This document shows, one piece after another, positions 1 to 6,382 of a DNA stretch of 10,060 nucleotides. The stretch spans positions 1-10,060 of the forward strand of contig CAZOKP010000092.1 in the NCBI GenBank assembly GCA_964580435.1. Reading direction: 5' to 3'. The DNA is from CAZKEW01 sp964580435. Its GTDB lineage: Bacteria; Acidobacteriota; Aminicenantia; Aminicenantales; UBA8522. A model generated the notes under the pieces. The model saw nothing but the letters and a program-made list of their open reading frames with translations. It was not told where the DNA came from and made no database searches. Made by a program: the position numbers and the translations under genes. Every line of letters starts with the position of its first letter. The stretch's first letter is position 1.

Positions 1-2
1 AG

Positions 3-557
3 CTGATCACGGCCCGGCCGTTGACCAAGCCGGCCAAATCCGCCGGCGACAACATTATCCTCATCGGCCGGACCGGCAACGACGGCAACGACACCCTCTT
101 CAGGGCAGGGCTGGTCAAGGAGATGAGGCCGGCCGTCGCCCTCTTCAAAGAAGAAAGGGTGATCATGGAATCGACCCTGGCCGCTTTTCGGACCGGCAAG
201 GTCAAGGCCTGCTCCGACCTGGGAGCCGCCGGCATCGGCGCCGCTGTTTGTGAATCCGCCAGATACGGCGGTTTCGGGGCCCGGGTAGATTTATCCAAAG
301 TGCCGGTCAAAGTCAAAGGCCTCACGCCCGAGGAAATCATACTCTGTGAATCCCAGGGGAGGATGGCGGTCCAGGTGGCCAAGAAAGATGTTGACCATTT
401 AGCAAGGACGATCCGGGCCAAAGGAGCCAGAGCTGAGGTAATTGGCGAGATCAACGATGACGACAAGGAGGTCTTCGAGTACAAAGGCAAGACCGTGGCC
501 ATGATTCCGAACCATCCTTCCCAGGCCGATTTGGAGGATCTCTATAAGGGAGGGTGA
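3..557 (+). CDS. PurL-like FGAM synthase, first-half module (5' end outside window)
   Basis: The frame is open to the left edge, so the gene begins upstream; the TTG at 21 is an ordinary leucine codon inside the gene. What is visible resembles the A1/B1 part of PurL, the ATP-dependent enzyme that converts FGAR to FGAM in purine synthesis. Seen: GDNIILIGRTGNDGND (about codons 15-30 of the visible part) like the PurL 'G-x-x-TG-x-DG' segment, then SDLGAAGIGAAVCESA, VDLSKVP, GLTPEEIILCESQGRM and a final VIGEINDDD stretch. In known PurL proteins this order sits in the middle of the chain and is followed by a second PurM-like half. Here a TGA stop follows instead. The next gene starts 1 nt downstream, so the two are almost certainly co-transcribed and translationally coupled. 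Assignment to the PurL family is firm; the exact substrate is not proven. Confidence 0.8.
   Translation: MITARPLTKPAKSAGDNIILIGRTGNDGNDTLFRAGLVKEMRPAVALFKEERVIMESTLAAFRTGKVKACSDLGAAGIGAAVCESARYGGFGARVDLSKVPVKVKGLTPEEIILCESQGRMAVQVAKKDVDHLARTIRAKGARAEVIGEINDDDKEVFEYKGKTVAMIPNHPSQADLEDLYKGG
546..554 (+). promoter_or_regulatory. Shine-Dalgarno of the PurM-like gene
   Basis: AAGGGAGGG lies in the last codons of the PurL-like gene, with GGAGG (549-553) 5 nt before the ATG at 559. It fixes the start of the downstream gene and indicates coupled translation. Confidence 0.8.
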
Positions 558-558
558 G

Positions 559-1689
559 ATGCCGAAAAAACGGGCGAAATCCGAGTATGCCAAGGCCGGG
601 GTGGATTACACCAAGATCGAGCCGTTTAAAATGGCTATGGTGCGCGCCGGGAAGAGGACGCTCAAGTTTCCGAACAAACGCGGAGTGTATATCGAGCCGG
701 AAAGCCTGGGCGCGCATGGAGTCGTTTTCCGGTATCACGGCCCCAAACCTCATTTCTGGTGCATGACTCAGGAAGGCCTGGGAAACAAAAACTGGATCGC
801 GGAATGGATGTATCAGCACGCCGGGACCGGGAGGACTTATTACGAGGGCATCGGCATCGATACGGCCCTGATGGCGGCCAATGACGTGATCTGCCAGGGG
901 GCCCTCCCCGTGATCTACACGGATGAAGTGGCGGCGGGCGACAGCGAGTGGTTCATGGACGAGAGGCGAAGCCACGACCTGGCTGAAAGCTTCTATCAGG
1001 CCTGCGAGATGTGCGGGATGGCCCTGCCGGCCGGAGAATCTCCCGCCCTCCGCTATTTGGTCAAAGCCGAACCGCCGGTGCAAAGTGCTCCCTCTTTGTC
1101 CGGCTGTGTGACCGGCATTATCGCTCCTCGAAGCAGGATGGTCACGGGAGAAAAGCTCTCTGTCGGAGACCGCATCATCGGGGCGACATCGTCAGGGCTT
1201 CATGCCAACGGGATTTCCCTGGTGATCAAGCGGGCTTTGGCGTTAAAAGACAAATTTCTCCATCAACTGCCGAACGGGAAGACCCTGGGAGAGGAGGCGC
1301 TCATCCCCACCCGCTCGTATGTCCGGCTCGTCGAGGCTTTGCAGGAAAAAAATATCGAGGTCCACTCTCTGCTCGGCGGCACGGGAGGAGGAATCTCCAA
1401 GATCGCCTATGCCAAGAGAGCTTTCACCTATCGGGTTAAGAAATGGGTGGATGAAATACCGCCGCTTTTCCGGTTTATGCTCGAGGTTGGCGTCAGCCTG
1501 GAGGACTGCCTGACGACCTTCAACTGGGGAATCGGGTTCTACATATTTGTCCCGGAAGAAGAGGTCGACCGAACCATCAAAACAGGCAAGAAAGCGGGAT
1601 ATGACCTCGTTGAGCTCGGCCAAGTCGAAGCAGGGGAGCGGTGCGTCATCTTTGAGCCGGAGAAAATCACCCTCCCCGCCGTCGAGTAG
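559..1689 (+). CDS. PurM-like AIR synthase family protein (phosphoribosylformylglycinamidine cyclo-ligase-like)
   Basis: This 376-residue protein has the PurM/AIR synthase fold order. PurM makes AIR from FGAM with ATP in the cytoplasm. Seen: YAKAGVDYTKIEPFK near residue 10 (a PurM N-terminal signature), IGIDTALMAANDVICQGALPV (98-118), GDRIIGATSSGLHANGISLV (203-222), LIPTRSYV (248-255), GGTGGG (273-278) and TTFNWGIGFYIFVP (319-332). The length is close to the usual 340-350 with a small excess around residues 40-95. The start is set by the strong SD at 546-554. Odd points: the usual DGVGTK loop reads TQEGLGNK (70-77), and the usual GGETAEMPG reads AGESPALRY (158-166). It is probably a divergent PurM working with the upstream PurL-like partner, but a related ATP-dependent enzyme of the same superfamily remains possible. 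Confidence 0.8.
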   Translation: MPKKRAKSEYAKAGVDYTKIEPFKMAMVRAGKRTLKFPNKRGVYIEPESLGAHGVVFRYHGPKPHFWCMTQEGLGNKNWIAEWMYQHAGTGRTYYEGIGIDTALMAANDVICQGALPVIYTDEVAAGDSEWFMDERRSHDLAESFYQACEMCGMALPAGESPALRYLVKAEPPVQSAPSLSGCVTGIIAPRSRMVTGEKLSVGDRIIGATSSGLHANGISLVIKRALALKDKFLHQLPNGKTLGEEALIPTRSYVRLVEALQEKNIEVHSLLGGTGGGISKIAYAKRAFTYRVKKWVDEIPPLFRFMLEVGVSLEDCLTTFNWGIGFYIFVPEEEVDRTIKTGKKAGYDLVELGQVEAGERCVIFEPEKITLPAVE

Positions 1690-1737
1690 TCTTTTTGGCC
1701 GTGAACAGGGCCGCGGCGCTCTATTTTTCTCCGTGAT

Positions 1738-4488
1738 TTACTTGACCGGGTTACCGTCGGCGTCGATGAGGCGGACTTCGCCGAAGCCCAGCTCCTTGAG
1801 CTTGGGCGCAACCTTGGCCCCGTCGCCGACCACGACCCAAACCACTCCGTCCGGCCGCAGGGCGTCCTTGGCCGCCTGGGAGACTTGGGCCAGGGTGAGA
1901 CCCTTCACCTTGCCGGCGTAAGTGTCGAAATAGTCTTGCGGATAGCCGTAGATAACCATATCGGCGATGGAACCGCCGACAGCGGCGTTCGTCTCCCACT
2001 GCCCGGGTAGTCCCAAGACCTGGCTGCTCTTATTGCGGGCCAACTCGTCGGATGTCGGCGGCCGAGTCCCAACGATATCCTTGAGCTCTTTGACGGCCTC
2101 GAAAACCGATTCCTTGGTCTTGTCCGTCTGAACGACGCCGTAAACCACATACGGCCGTTGGCCGCGGGCGCCGATGACGATGCTACCGGCCCCGTAGGAC
2201 CAGTGCTTGTCTTCGCGGAGATTCATGTTGATCCGGGAGGTGAACTGGCCGCCCAGGATCAAGTTCATGACCTCGATAGCAATCTCTTCAGGGTTGGCCT
2301 TGGGCAGGGTCACGAACCCGCCCAGGATGATCGAGGATGGCGAGCCGGGCTTATCGATGAGATAGACCTCGGGCGAATTCTTGACGGCGACTTGGCTGAT
2401 GTTCTTCTTGGGGACTTCGCCCGGCTTCCAGCCGGAGAAGAGCTTTTCCAGCTTGGGTTTGAGCTCGTCCAGGCCGGCCGCGCCGACGATGATCAGCGTG
2501 GCGTGGTTGGGCTTGAACCAGGTCTGATGGAACTTCTGGAGATCAGCCAGGGTCATGGACTGGACCGAGTCCTCTGTTCCGCTCCCGGTGAAGGGGTTGC
2601 TGTACGCATGGCCGGGGCCGTAGAGGAGCTTGGGGAAAACGCGGAGGGCGATAGCGAAGGGCTCGGCCTTCTCCTGCAGGATGGCGGCCAGAGTCTGGGC
2701 CTTGAGCCGCTTGAATTCATCCTCGGGGAACGACGGGTTGAGGATGACGTCGGCGTAAAGGGCCAGCGAGGCGTCGAGGTTGGCTTTGAGCGCGGACAGC
2801 GAGATGCTGGACGCATCGAGGCCGGAGCCGGAGTTGAGGGATGCGCCGAGCTTCTGGAGCTCTTCGCTGATCTGGAGGGCAGTCCGCGTTTTAGTCCCCT
2901 CGTCGAGCATGTTCATGGCCAGGGAGGCCGTGCCGGGGAGGCCTGATTGATCGGCGGCATAGCCTGCGTCGAGGAGAAGGTTGAAGTTGACGACAGGGAC
3001 AGCCTCGCGACGGGCCAGGATGACCTTGAGCCCATTGGATAGGGTTGTCCGCTCGAGCTTGGGGAACTTGGCGTCGGGCGTCGTTCCCGCTTCGGGGAGC
3101 TTGGTCCGGTCCACATTCGACGGGACCGTCTTATATGATGGGAAGGGATGGATTTCGAGGATGTAAACGCCGTCGGAAAGCCAGCGCTGGGCGGCCTCTT
3201 GGACATCCTTGAGCGACGCTTTTTCGATTGAAGCAAGGTTCTTCTTGTAGGCATCGGGCGACCCGCCGTAGACCTGGGAGGTCGCTAAGATATCGCTCTT
3301 CCCCCCAAACCCGCCGATCCTTTCCAGGCCGCGGATAATGCCGGCGATGTGCTGGGCCTTGACCCGCTCAAGCTCCGCGGGGGTCGGCCCCTCCCGCAGG
3401 AAGCGGTCGAGCTCCTCATCCACCGCCTTTTCGACCTTGGACAGCTCGACGCCGGGCTTGGCCGTGGCTTCGATATTGAACAGGCCGGCGATCTCCCGGG
3501 CGTCGACGGAGGCGTTGACGTCGGTGGCGATCTGCTCGTCATAGACGAGCCGCTTGTAGAGCCGGGAGTTCTTTCCAGAAGACAGGACGGCGGCTGCCAG
3601 TCTCAACCGGCTAACGCACTCCGTACCCCAGGCCGGAACGTTCCAGACCTTGTACAGTCTGGCCTGGGGGACGCGGTCCTGGGCGACCTGACGCTGGACA
3701 CCCGTCCGCTTGGCGATGTAGGCGTTGTATTTCGTAATTGGGGGAGCGCTGGGGATATCGCCGAAATACTGCTTGACCTTGGCCAGGGCTTCTTCGGTCT
3801 TAATGTCGCCGGCGACGGCGATGACAGCGTTATTCGGTCCGTAATAGCCCTTGAACCATTCCTGGACGTCCTGGAGCGATGCGGCGCTCAAGTCCTCCAT
3901 GGAGCCGATGACCGTCCAGGAATACGGGTGGCCCTTGGGAAAACAGTTCGAGGCGATAAGCTCATAGCTCAGGGCATAGGGCTCGTTCTCGTATTGACGT
4001 TTCTCGTTTTGAACGACGCCGCGTTGCTCATCGAGGACGCTCTGGGTTACAGCGCCCAGGAGATGCCCCATGCGGTCCGATTCCATCCACAGGGCGACGT
4101 CGAAGGCGGAGATAGGAACATTCTCGAAGTAGTTCGTCCGGTCTTCGTTCGTCGTGCCGTTCATGTCGGTGGCCCCGATTTTTTCCAGGGGCGTGAAATA
4201 TTCGCCCTTATAGTTCTCCGAGCCGTTGAACATAAGGTGTTCGAAGAGATGGGCGAACCCGGTCTTGCCGGGTTTCTCGTTTTTGGAGCCGACGTGGTAC
4301 CAGATGTTGAAGGCGACGATGGGAGCCTTGTGGTCCTCATGGATGATGACCGTCAGCCCGTTGTCCAGGACGAATGTTTTGTAGGGGATGTCCACGGACT
4401 GAGCTAGGCTGGCCTGGCCCCGCGCCAGGGGCGCCAGGACGACAAAGAAAATAAAGGCTAGAGACAAAAAAGCTTTCGCTGAACGCAT
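1738..4488 (-). CDS. M16 family zinc metallopeptidase, two-module, exported
   Basis: This 916-residue secreted or periplasmic protease is of the pitrilysin/insulinase M16 type. The start is the ATG at 4488, not in-frame codons further upstream, because GGAGG lies 5 nt before it and a signal peptide follows directly (MRSAKAF, then hydrophobic residues 7-21, ending near ARGQA). The catalytic N-terminal module has the inverted zinc motif HLFEH (H80, E83, H84). E155 and the third ligand E162 lie in LDEQRGVVQNE, at the spacing expected for M16. The C-terminal module begins near residue 480 (LERTTLSNGLKVILARRE) and lacks HxxEH, as in the usual inactive half; NLREDKHWSYGAGS carries the conserved C-terminal Arg/Tyr region. 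The length is typical for a fused two-module M16 enzyme that degrades peptides in a closed clamshell. It converges on the PurM-like gene with 48 nt between stops. No clear terminator was found there. Confidence 0.95.
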   Translation of the reverse strand: MRSAKAFLSLAFIFFVVLAPLARGQASLAQSVDIPYKTFVLDNGLTVIIHEDHKAPIVAFNIWYHVGSKNEKPGKTGFAHLFEHLMFNGSENYKGEYFTPLEKIGATDMNGTTNEDRTNYFENVPISAFDVALWMESDRMGHLLGAVTQSVLDEQRGVVQNEKRQYENEPYALSYELIASNCFPKGHPYSWTVIGSMEDLSAASLQDVQEWFKGYYGPNNAVIAVAGDIKTEEALAKVKQYFGDIPSAPPITKYNAYIAKRTGVQRQVAQDRVPQARLYKVWNVPAWGTECVSRLRLAAAVLSSGKNSRLYKRLVYDEQIATDVNASVDAREIAGLFNIEATAKPGVELSKVEKAVDEELDRFLREGPTPAELERVKAQHIAGIIRGLERIGGFGGKSDILATSQVYGGSPDAYKKNLASIEKASLKDVQEAAQRWLSDGVYILEIHPFPSYKTVPSNVDRTKLPEAGTTPDAKFPKLERTTLSNGLKVILARREAVPVVNFNLLLDAGYAADQSGLPGTASLAMNMLDEGTKTRTALQISEELQKLGASLNSGSGLDASSISLSALKANLDASLALYADVILNPSFPEDEFKRLKAQTLAAILQEKAEPFAIALRVFPKLLYGPGHAYSNPFTGSGTEDSVQSMTLADLQKFHQTWFKPNHATLIIVGAAGLDELKPKLEKLFSGWKPGEVPKKNISQVAVKNSPEVYLIDKPGSPSSIILGGFVTLPKANPEEIAIEVMNLILGGQFTSRINMNLREDKHWSYGAGSIVIGARGQRPYVVYGVVQTDKTKESVFEAVKELKDIVGTRPPTSDELARNKSSQVLGLPGQWETNAAVGGSIADMVIYGYPQDYFDTYAGKVKGLTLAQVSQAAKDALRPDGVVWVVVGDGAKVAPKLKELGFGEVRLIDADGNPVK

Positions 4489-4493
4489 AGAAA

Positions 4494-4498
4494 CCTCC
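4494..4498 (-). promoter_or_regulatory. Shine-Dalgarno of the M16 peptidase
   Basis: GGAGG on the minus strand lies 5 nt before the ATG at 4488. It overlaps an upstream in-frame ATG (4500) and shows that the start at 4488 is the real one. Confidence 0.8.
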
Positions 4499-4516
4499 AT
4501 AAAAAAAATAGGCTTT

Positions 4517-4522
4517 ATTATA
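4517..4522 (-). promoter_or_regulatory. Probable -10 box for the M16 peptidase
   Basis: A perfect TATAAT on the minus strand sits in an A+T-rich stretch and would start a transcript about 20 nt before the start codon. The hexamer 17 nt further upstream (AGCATT) is a poor -35 match, so the promoter is inferred mainly from the -10 box and its position. Confidence 0.5.
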
Positions 4523-4672
4523 TACGAAAACAGTATAAAAATGCTTGCTCCAGCTTTATTGTTCCCGGAAACGCCATCGTCCAGAGGAAGCATCTGCTTT
4601 CTCGCCGAATCACACGATCGGAGATGCTCTGTCGTCTTGATACTGATTAGGCAGGATTCAAATGAGATGAAA

Positions 4673-5413
4673 TTATATTTTTGAAAGAATAAAAGCCGTC
4701 AAGAATCCCAACATCGTTAAAAACCCGATAAGAAATCCACCGTCTTCATAAGCTTCGGGCATCATGCTGTCTGCAAGCATGGCCAGGATCGCCCCGGACG
4801 CAAAAGATTCGATGATGCCGAGAGCATTTAAATCCAGCTTTTCCAGGAACAGGAAACTTAAAACAACACTTGACGCGACACATATGCTGACTATTGACCA
4901 TGACAGATATATGCGCTGTTTGGATAAGCCCTCTCTTTGCAGATCGTCTATAGATGAAAGACTTTCAGGGAGGTTCGACAGAAAAATCGCAACGAGCATT
5001 AACAACCCAATTCCTTTTTTGCTAAGAAGAGCAACGCCTAGAGCTATCGATTCAGGGACCCCGTCAAGGAGAGAGCCCAGGACGATGGCCTTGCCGTTCG
5101 TTTCTCTTGTCGACTTAGAATGCGCCTTGCGTTTATGGTTTCTTCCGCCGATTCTGTGAATCAGGAAATCCCCGGAGATGAAAACCAGGCCTCCCAATAA
5201 AAACCCTATGATGATCGCATCAAACCCTCCATGTTTGAATGCTTCCTCCATCAGCCCGAAAGTCAAAGCGCATATTAAAACGCCGGAACCAAAAGCCATT
5301 ATGGCCGCGATAATTTTCTGGCTGATTTTTAGGGTGGTCCCTATGATGACCCCAAGAATCAAAGAAAAACCGGTCAGAGATGCATATGATAAAACCGTTG
5401 TTGTCTTAAACAC
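4673..5413 (-). CDS. ZIP-family metal transporter (divergent DGxPES / NLPES subtype)
   Basis: This is a 246-residue inner-membrane protein with about eight hydrophobic segments and no signal peptide. ZIP permeases bring divalent metals such as Zn2+, Fe2+ or Mn2+ toward the cytoplasm. Seen: GSLLDGVPESIALG (113-126) in the position of the ZIP TM4 motif HN-x-P-E-G, and FLSNLPESLSS (144-154) in the position of the TM5 motif HE-I-P-x-E. A short basic loop with a few histidines (86-100) precedes TM4. The histidines of both core motifs are replaced by Asp117 and Ser146/Asn147, so metal choice could differ from ZupT-type proteins. The start used is GTG at 5413, which has no good SD. The best RBS and ATG in this frame lie upstream at 5476 but are cut off by an in-frame TGA (5447-5449). 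Its base composition is lower in G+C than the peptidase gene beside it. Confidence 0.75.
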   Translation of the reverse strand: MFKTTTVLSYASLTGFSLILGVIIGTTLKISQKIIAAIMAFGSGVLICALTFGLMEEAFKHGGFDAIIIGFLLGGLVFISGDFLIHRIGGRNHKRKAHSKSTRETNGKAIVLGSLLDGVPESIALGVALLSKKGIGLLMLVAIFLSNLPESLSSIDDLQREGLSKQRIYLSWSIVSICVASSVVLSFLFLEKLDLNALGIIESFASGAILAMLADSMMPEAYEDGGFLIGFLTMLGFLTAFILSKI

Positions 5414-5446
5414 TGCAGGGAATATATCGCCGGCTGGGCGGCAAAG

Positions 5447-5476
5447 TCAATGACCGCGCTCGTCGACTCTGTTCAT
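5447..5476 (-). CDS. Short leader ORF (9 residues) upstream of and in frame with the ZIP gene
   Basis: An ATG at 5476 follows a strong SD and encodes MNRVDERGH before a TGA stop. The ZIP start GTG at 5413 lies 21 codons downstream of the ATG in the same frame. It could be a regulatory leader ORF that feeds ribosomes to the ZIP gene, or the original start of the ZIP gene broken by a nonsense change. A 4-bp hairpin (CGCC, loop of 5, GGCG; 5428-5440) lies between TGA and GTG. No product function can be inferred from nine residues. Confidence 0.4.
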   Translation of the reverse strand: MNRVDERGH

Positions 5477-5485
5477 AGTTCTTAA

Positions 5486-5492
5486 CCTCCTT
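5486..5492 (-). promoter_or_regulatory. Strong Shine-Dalgarno for the leader ORF
   Basis: AAGGAGG on the minus strand lies 9 nt before the ATG at 5476. It is the best ribosome binding site upstream of the ZIP gene, while the ZIP GTG itself has none. Confidence 0.55.
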
Positions 5493-5665
5493 ATCTCCCT
5501 GCTGTACACCCCAAAAGGTGTGTGTCGGGTTCTGCAGGGGACGCTGAAATAGGCGCTGGAGCGCGAAAAATGCCATGTTAGAGTGGGTCAGGGATAACAA
5601 AGGCTTTCAGGTATGGACGTTTGCCGCTTTTTGCCTCGCCTGGGGTGACGATCCGCCACGGCCTG

Positions 5666-5902
5666 ATGCCCGCTATCAACGATCTTATACAGAGCCTGAT
5701 GGCAGAGAAAGCGCCCAGCTTGAGTCACCTGGTCCAGATCGTCTATCTGATCCTCGATCATCTAACGGATCTGAGCGTCCAGGCGGAAACCGAAGTCCGT
5801 GACCAAATCCTGCGTATGGCCAAAATCCTGAACGAGGACCCGCGGGCAAGAGCACCTACCCTCGTCTCCTCCAATAGTAACCGCCGCCCCCGCCGAATAT
5901 GA
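5666..5902 (+). CDS. Unassigned small ORF, helical product
   Basis: I do not recognise this product. From the ATG at 5666 it would be 78 residues; a TTG at 5621 would add 15. Residues 1-62 look like real protein: leucine/isoleucine-rich amphipathic helices (for example DLIQSLMAEK, LVQIVYLILDHLTDL, VRDQILRMAKIL) with sensible codon choice. The last ~16 residues (SSNSNRRPRR) are read antisense through the end of the 29-residue peptide gene, so that part is likely non-coding in origin. No SD is visible before either start. It could be the remnant of a larger gene, a small helical protein, or a chance frame. Confidence 0.25.
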   Translation: MPAINDLIQSLMAEKAPSLSHLVQIVYLILDHLTDLSVQAETEVRDQILRMAKILNEDPRARAPTLVSSNSNRRPRRI

Positions 5903-5945
5903 GGACCGCCACGATGATGATGATGATGAGTGTTGTAGTGCTCAT
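5856..5945 (-). CDS. 29-residue hydrophobic, Gly- and Arg-rich membrane peptide
   Basis: This gene is too short for most gene callers but well formed. A GGGAGG SD lies 8 nt before the ATG, and the product runs MSTTTL, a run of five Ile, VAVLIF, a run of five Gly, YYW, RRR, G, then TAG. It has the look of a single-pass small membrane peptide: about 12 hydrophobic residues (6-17), a flexible glycine hinge, aromatic residues at the interface and a basic tail (R26-R28) expected to stay cytoplasmic. It resembles short hydrophobic-plus-GGGGYY small proteins often seen unannotated near stress genes (inference from memory). It lies 71 nt downstream of the csbD-like gene on the same strand, with a similar SD, so the two may share a transcript. 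Its 3' end overlaps the tail of the plus-strand ORF at 5666-5902. Confidence 0.7.
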   Translation of the reverse strand: MSTTTLIIIIIVAVLIFGGGGGYYWRRRG

Positions 5946-5953
5946 AGTAGTTA

Positions 5954-5960
5954 CCTCCCT
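5954..5960 (-). promoter_or_regulatory. Shine-Dalgarno of the 29-residue peptide
   Basis: AGGGAGG on the minus strand lies 8 nt before the ATG at 5945. It is the main evidence that this tiny frame is translated. Confidence 0.7.
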
Positions 5961-6016
5961 TTACTCTGTCGAATATCCGTATCAGTTTCGGATTCTTCCG
6001 GACCCCGTGGTCGTTG

Positions 6017-6181
6017 TTACTTCACGGCACGTTTGACCGTGCGCTTCACATCCTTGACCACGCCCTTGACTCGGCCTTTGAGTTCATCCCTCTTGCCCTC
6101 TCGCTTGAGCTTCTTGTTGCCGGTCAAGTCCCCAACCGCTTGCTTGACCTTGCCTTTGGTCTTGTCGATGATCTCGCCCAT
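6017..6181 (-). CDS. CsbD family small stress protein
   Basis: This 54-residue, strongly basic, helical protein matches the CsbD family pattern: MGEIIDKTKGKVKQAVGDLTG, then NKKLKREGKRDELKGRV and KGVVKDVKRTVKRAVK at the end. Members are small cytosolic proteins, first known as a sigma-B-controlled general stress protein of Bacillus subtilis, often induced by stress. The molecular role is not established. The start at 6181 is supported by GGGAGG 6 nt upstream, and the length is at the short end of the family's usual 55-70. It sits upstream of the 29-residue peptide gene on the same strand. The region 5' of it contains a candidate promoter and an inverted repeat (6259-6293). Confidence 0.9.
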   Translation of the reverse strand: MGEIIDKTKGKVKQAVGDLTGNKKLKREGKRDELKGRVKGVVKDVKRTVKRAVK

Positions 6182-6187
6182 TTTCTA

Positions 6188-6193
6188 CCTCCC
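6188..6193 (-). promoter_or_regulatory. Shine-Dalgarno of the CsbD gene
   Basis: GGGAGG on the minus strand lies 6 nt before the ATG at 6181, which decides the start of this short gene. Confidence 0.75.
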
Positions 6194-6258
6194 GTAGTAA
6201 ACCTGAAAGGATCTCTCCGGTACCGTCGTGCCGTTGGATTCATAGGAAAGCCCTGAGA

Positions 6259-6280
6259 AATTGAATTTTTAGCTTCAATT
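6259..6280. repeat. Inverted repeat AATTGAA-N8-TTCAATT, possible operator
   Basis: Two perfect 7-nt arms (6259-6265 and 6274-6280) are separated by 8 nt, in the space between the divergent csbD-like gene and the SGNH gene. The centre overlaps the candidate -10 of the csbD promoter, which suits a repressor site. It could also simply be an A+T-rich chance palindrome. Confidence 0.4.
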
Positions 6281-6293
6281 ACGGCCTTTTCAA
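6266..6293 (-). promoter_or_regulatory. Candidate promoter for csbD-like gene
   Basis: On the minus strand TTGAAA (6288-6293) and TAAAAA (6266-6271) are separated by 16 nt. The -35 fits 5 of 6 and the -10 fits 4 of 6 of the sigma-70 consensus. This is modest support; an alternative stress sigma factor promoter could be used instead. Confidence 0.3.
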
Positions 6294-6368
6294 ATCAGAA
6301 TCCGTATGCTACAGGCCTGGACAACTGTTCCGCTTGAACAACGTATTATGGAGTGATGAGTCTTTCAT

Positions 6369-6374
6369 AAGGAG
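6369..6374 (+). promoter_or_regulatory. Shine-Dalgarno of the SGNH-hydrolase gene
   Basis: AAGGAG lies 8 nt before the ATG at 6383. A TATTAT at 6344-6349 is a possible -10 box, without a convincing -35. Confidence 0.7.
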
Positions 6375-6382
6375 AATAGGCG

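Noticed and set aside
1690..1737. Bidirectional terminator between the convergent PurM-like and M16 genes
   Set aside because: Only a 4-bp GGCC/GGCC stem is visible and the T-run does not directly follow it.
2158..4407. Long plus-strand open frames (2158-2946 and 3349-4407) opposite the M16 gene
   Set aside because: They are antisense shadows of a G+C-rich gene with clear M16 motifs; no SD and no recognisable protein pattern.
4489..4593. N-terminal extension of the M16 peptidase to 4593
   Set aside because: It would read through the TATAAT promoter and SD and would bury the signal peptide.
5447..5449. TGA read as selenocysteine in the ZIP gene
   Set aside because: Only a 4-bp hairpin follows, there is no family precedent known to me, and a leader ORF or mutation explains it more simply.
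5406..5600. 64-codon minus-strand frame upstream of and overlapping the ZIP start
   Set aside because: It has no SD, no protein-like pattern, and is out of frame with the ZIP gene.
5580..5756. Minus-strand frame of about 58 codons from the ATG at 5756
   Set aside because: No SD, and it is opposite the more protein-like plus-strand frame.
5903..5930. Run of GAT/ATC triplets as a microsatellite
   Set aside because: It encodes the five isoleucines of the 29-residue peptide, and is only five units long.
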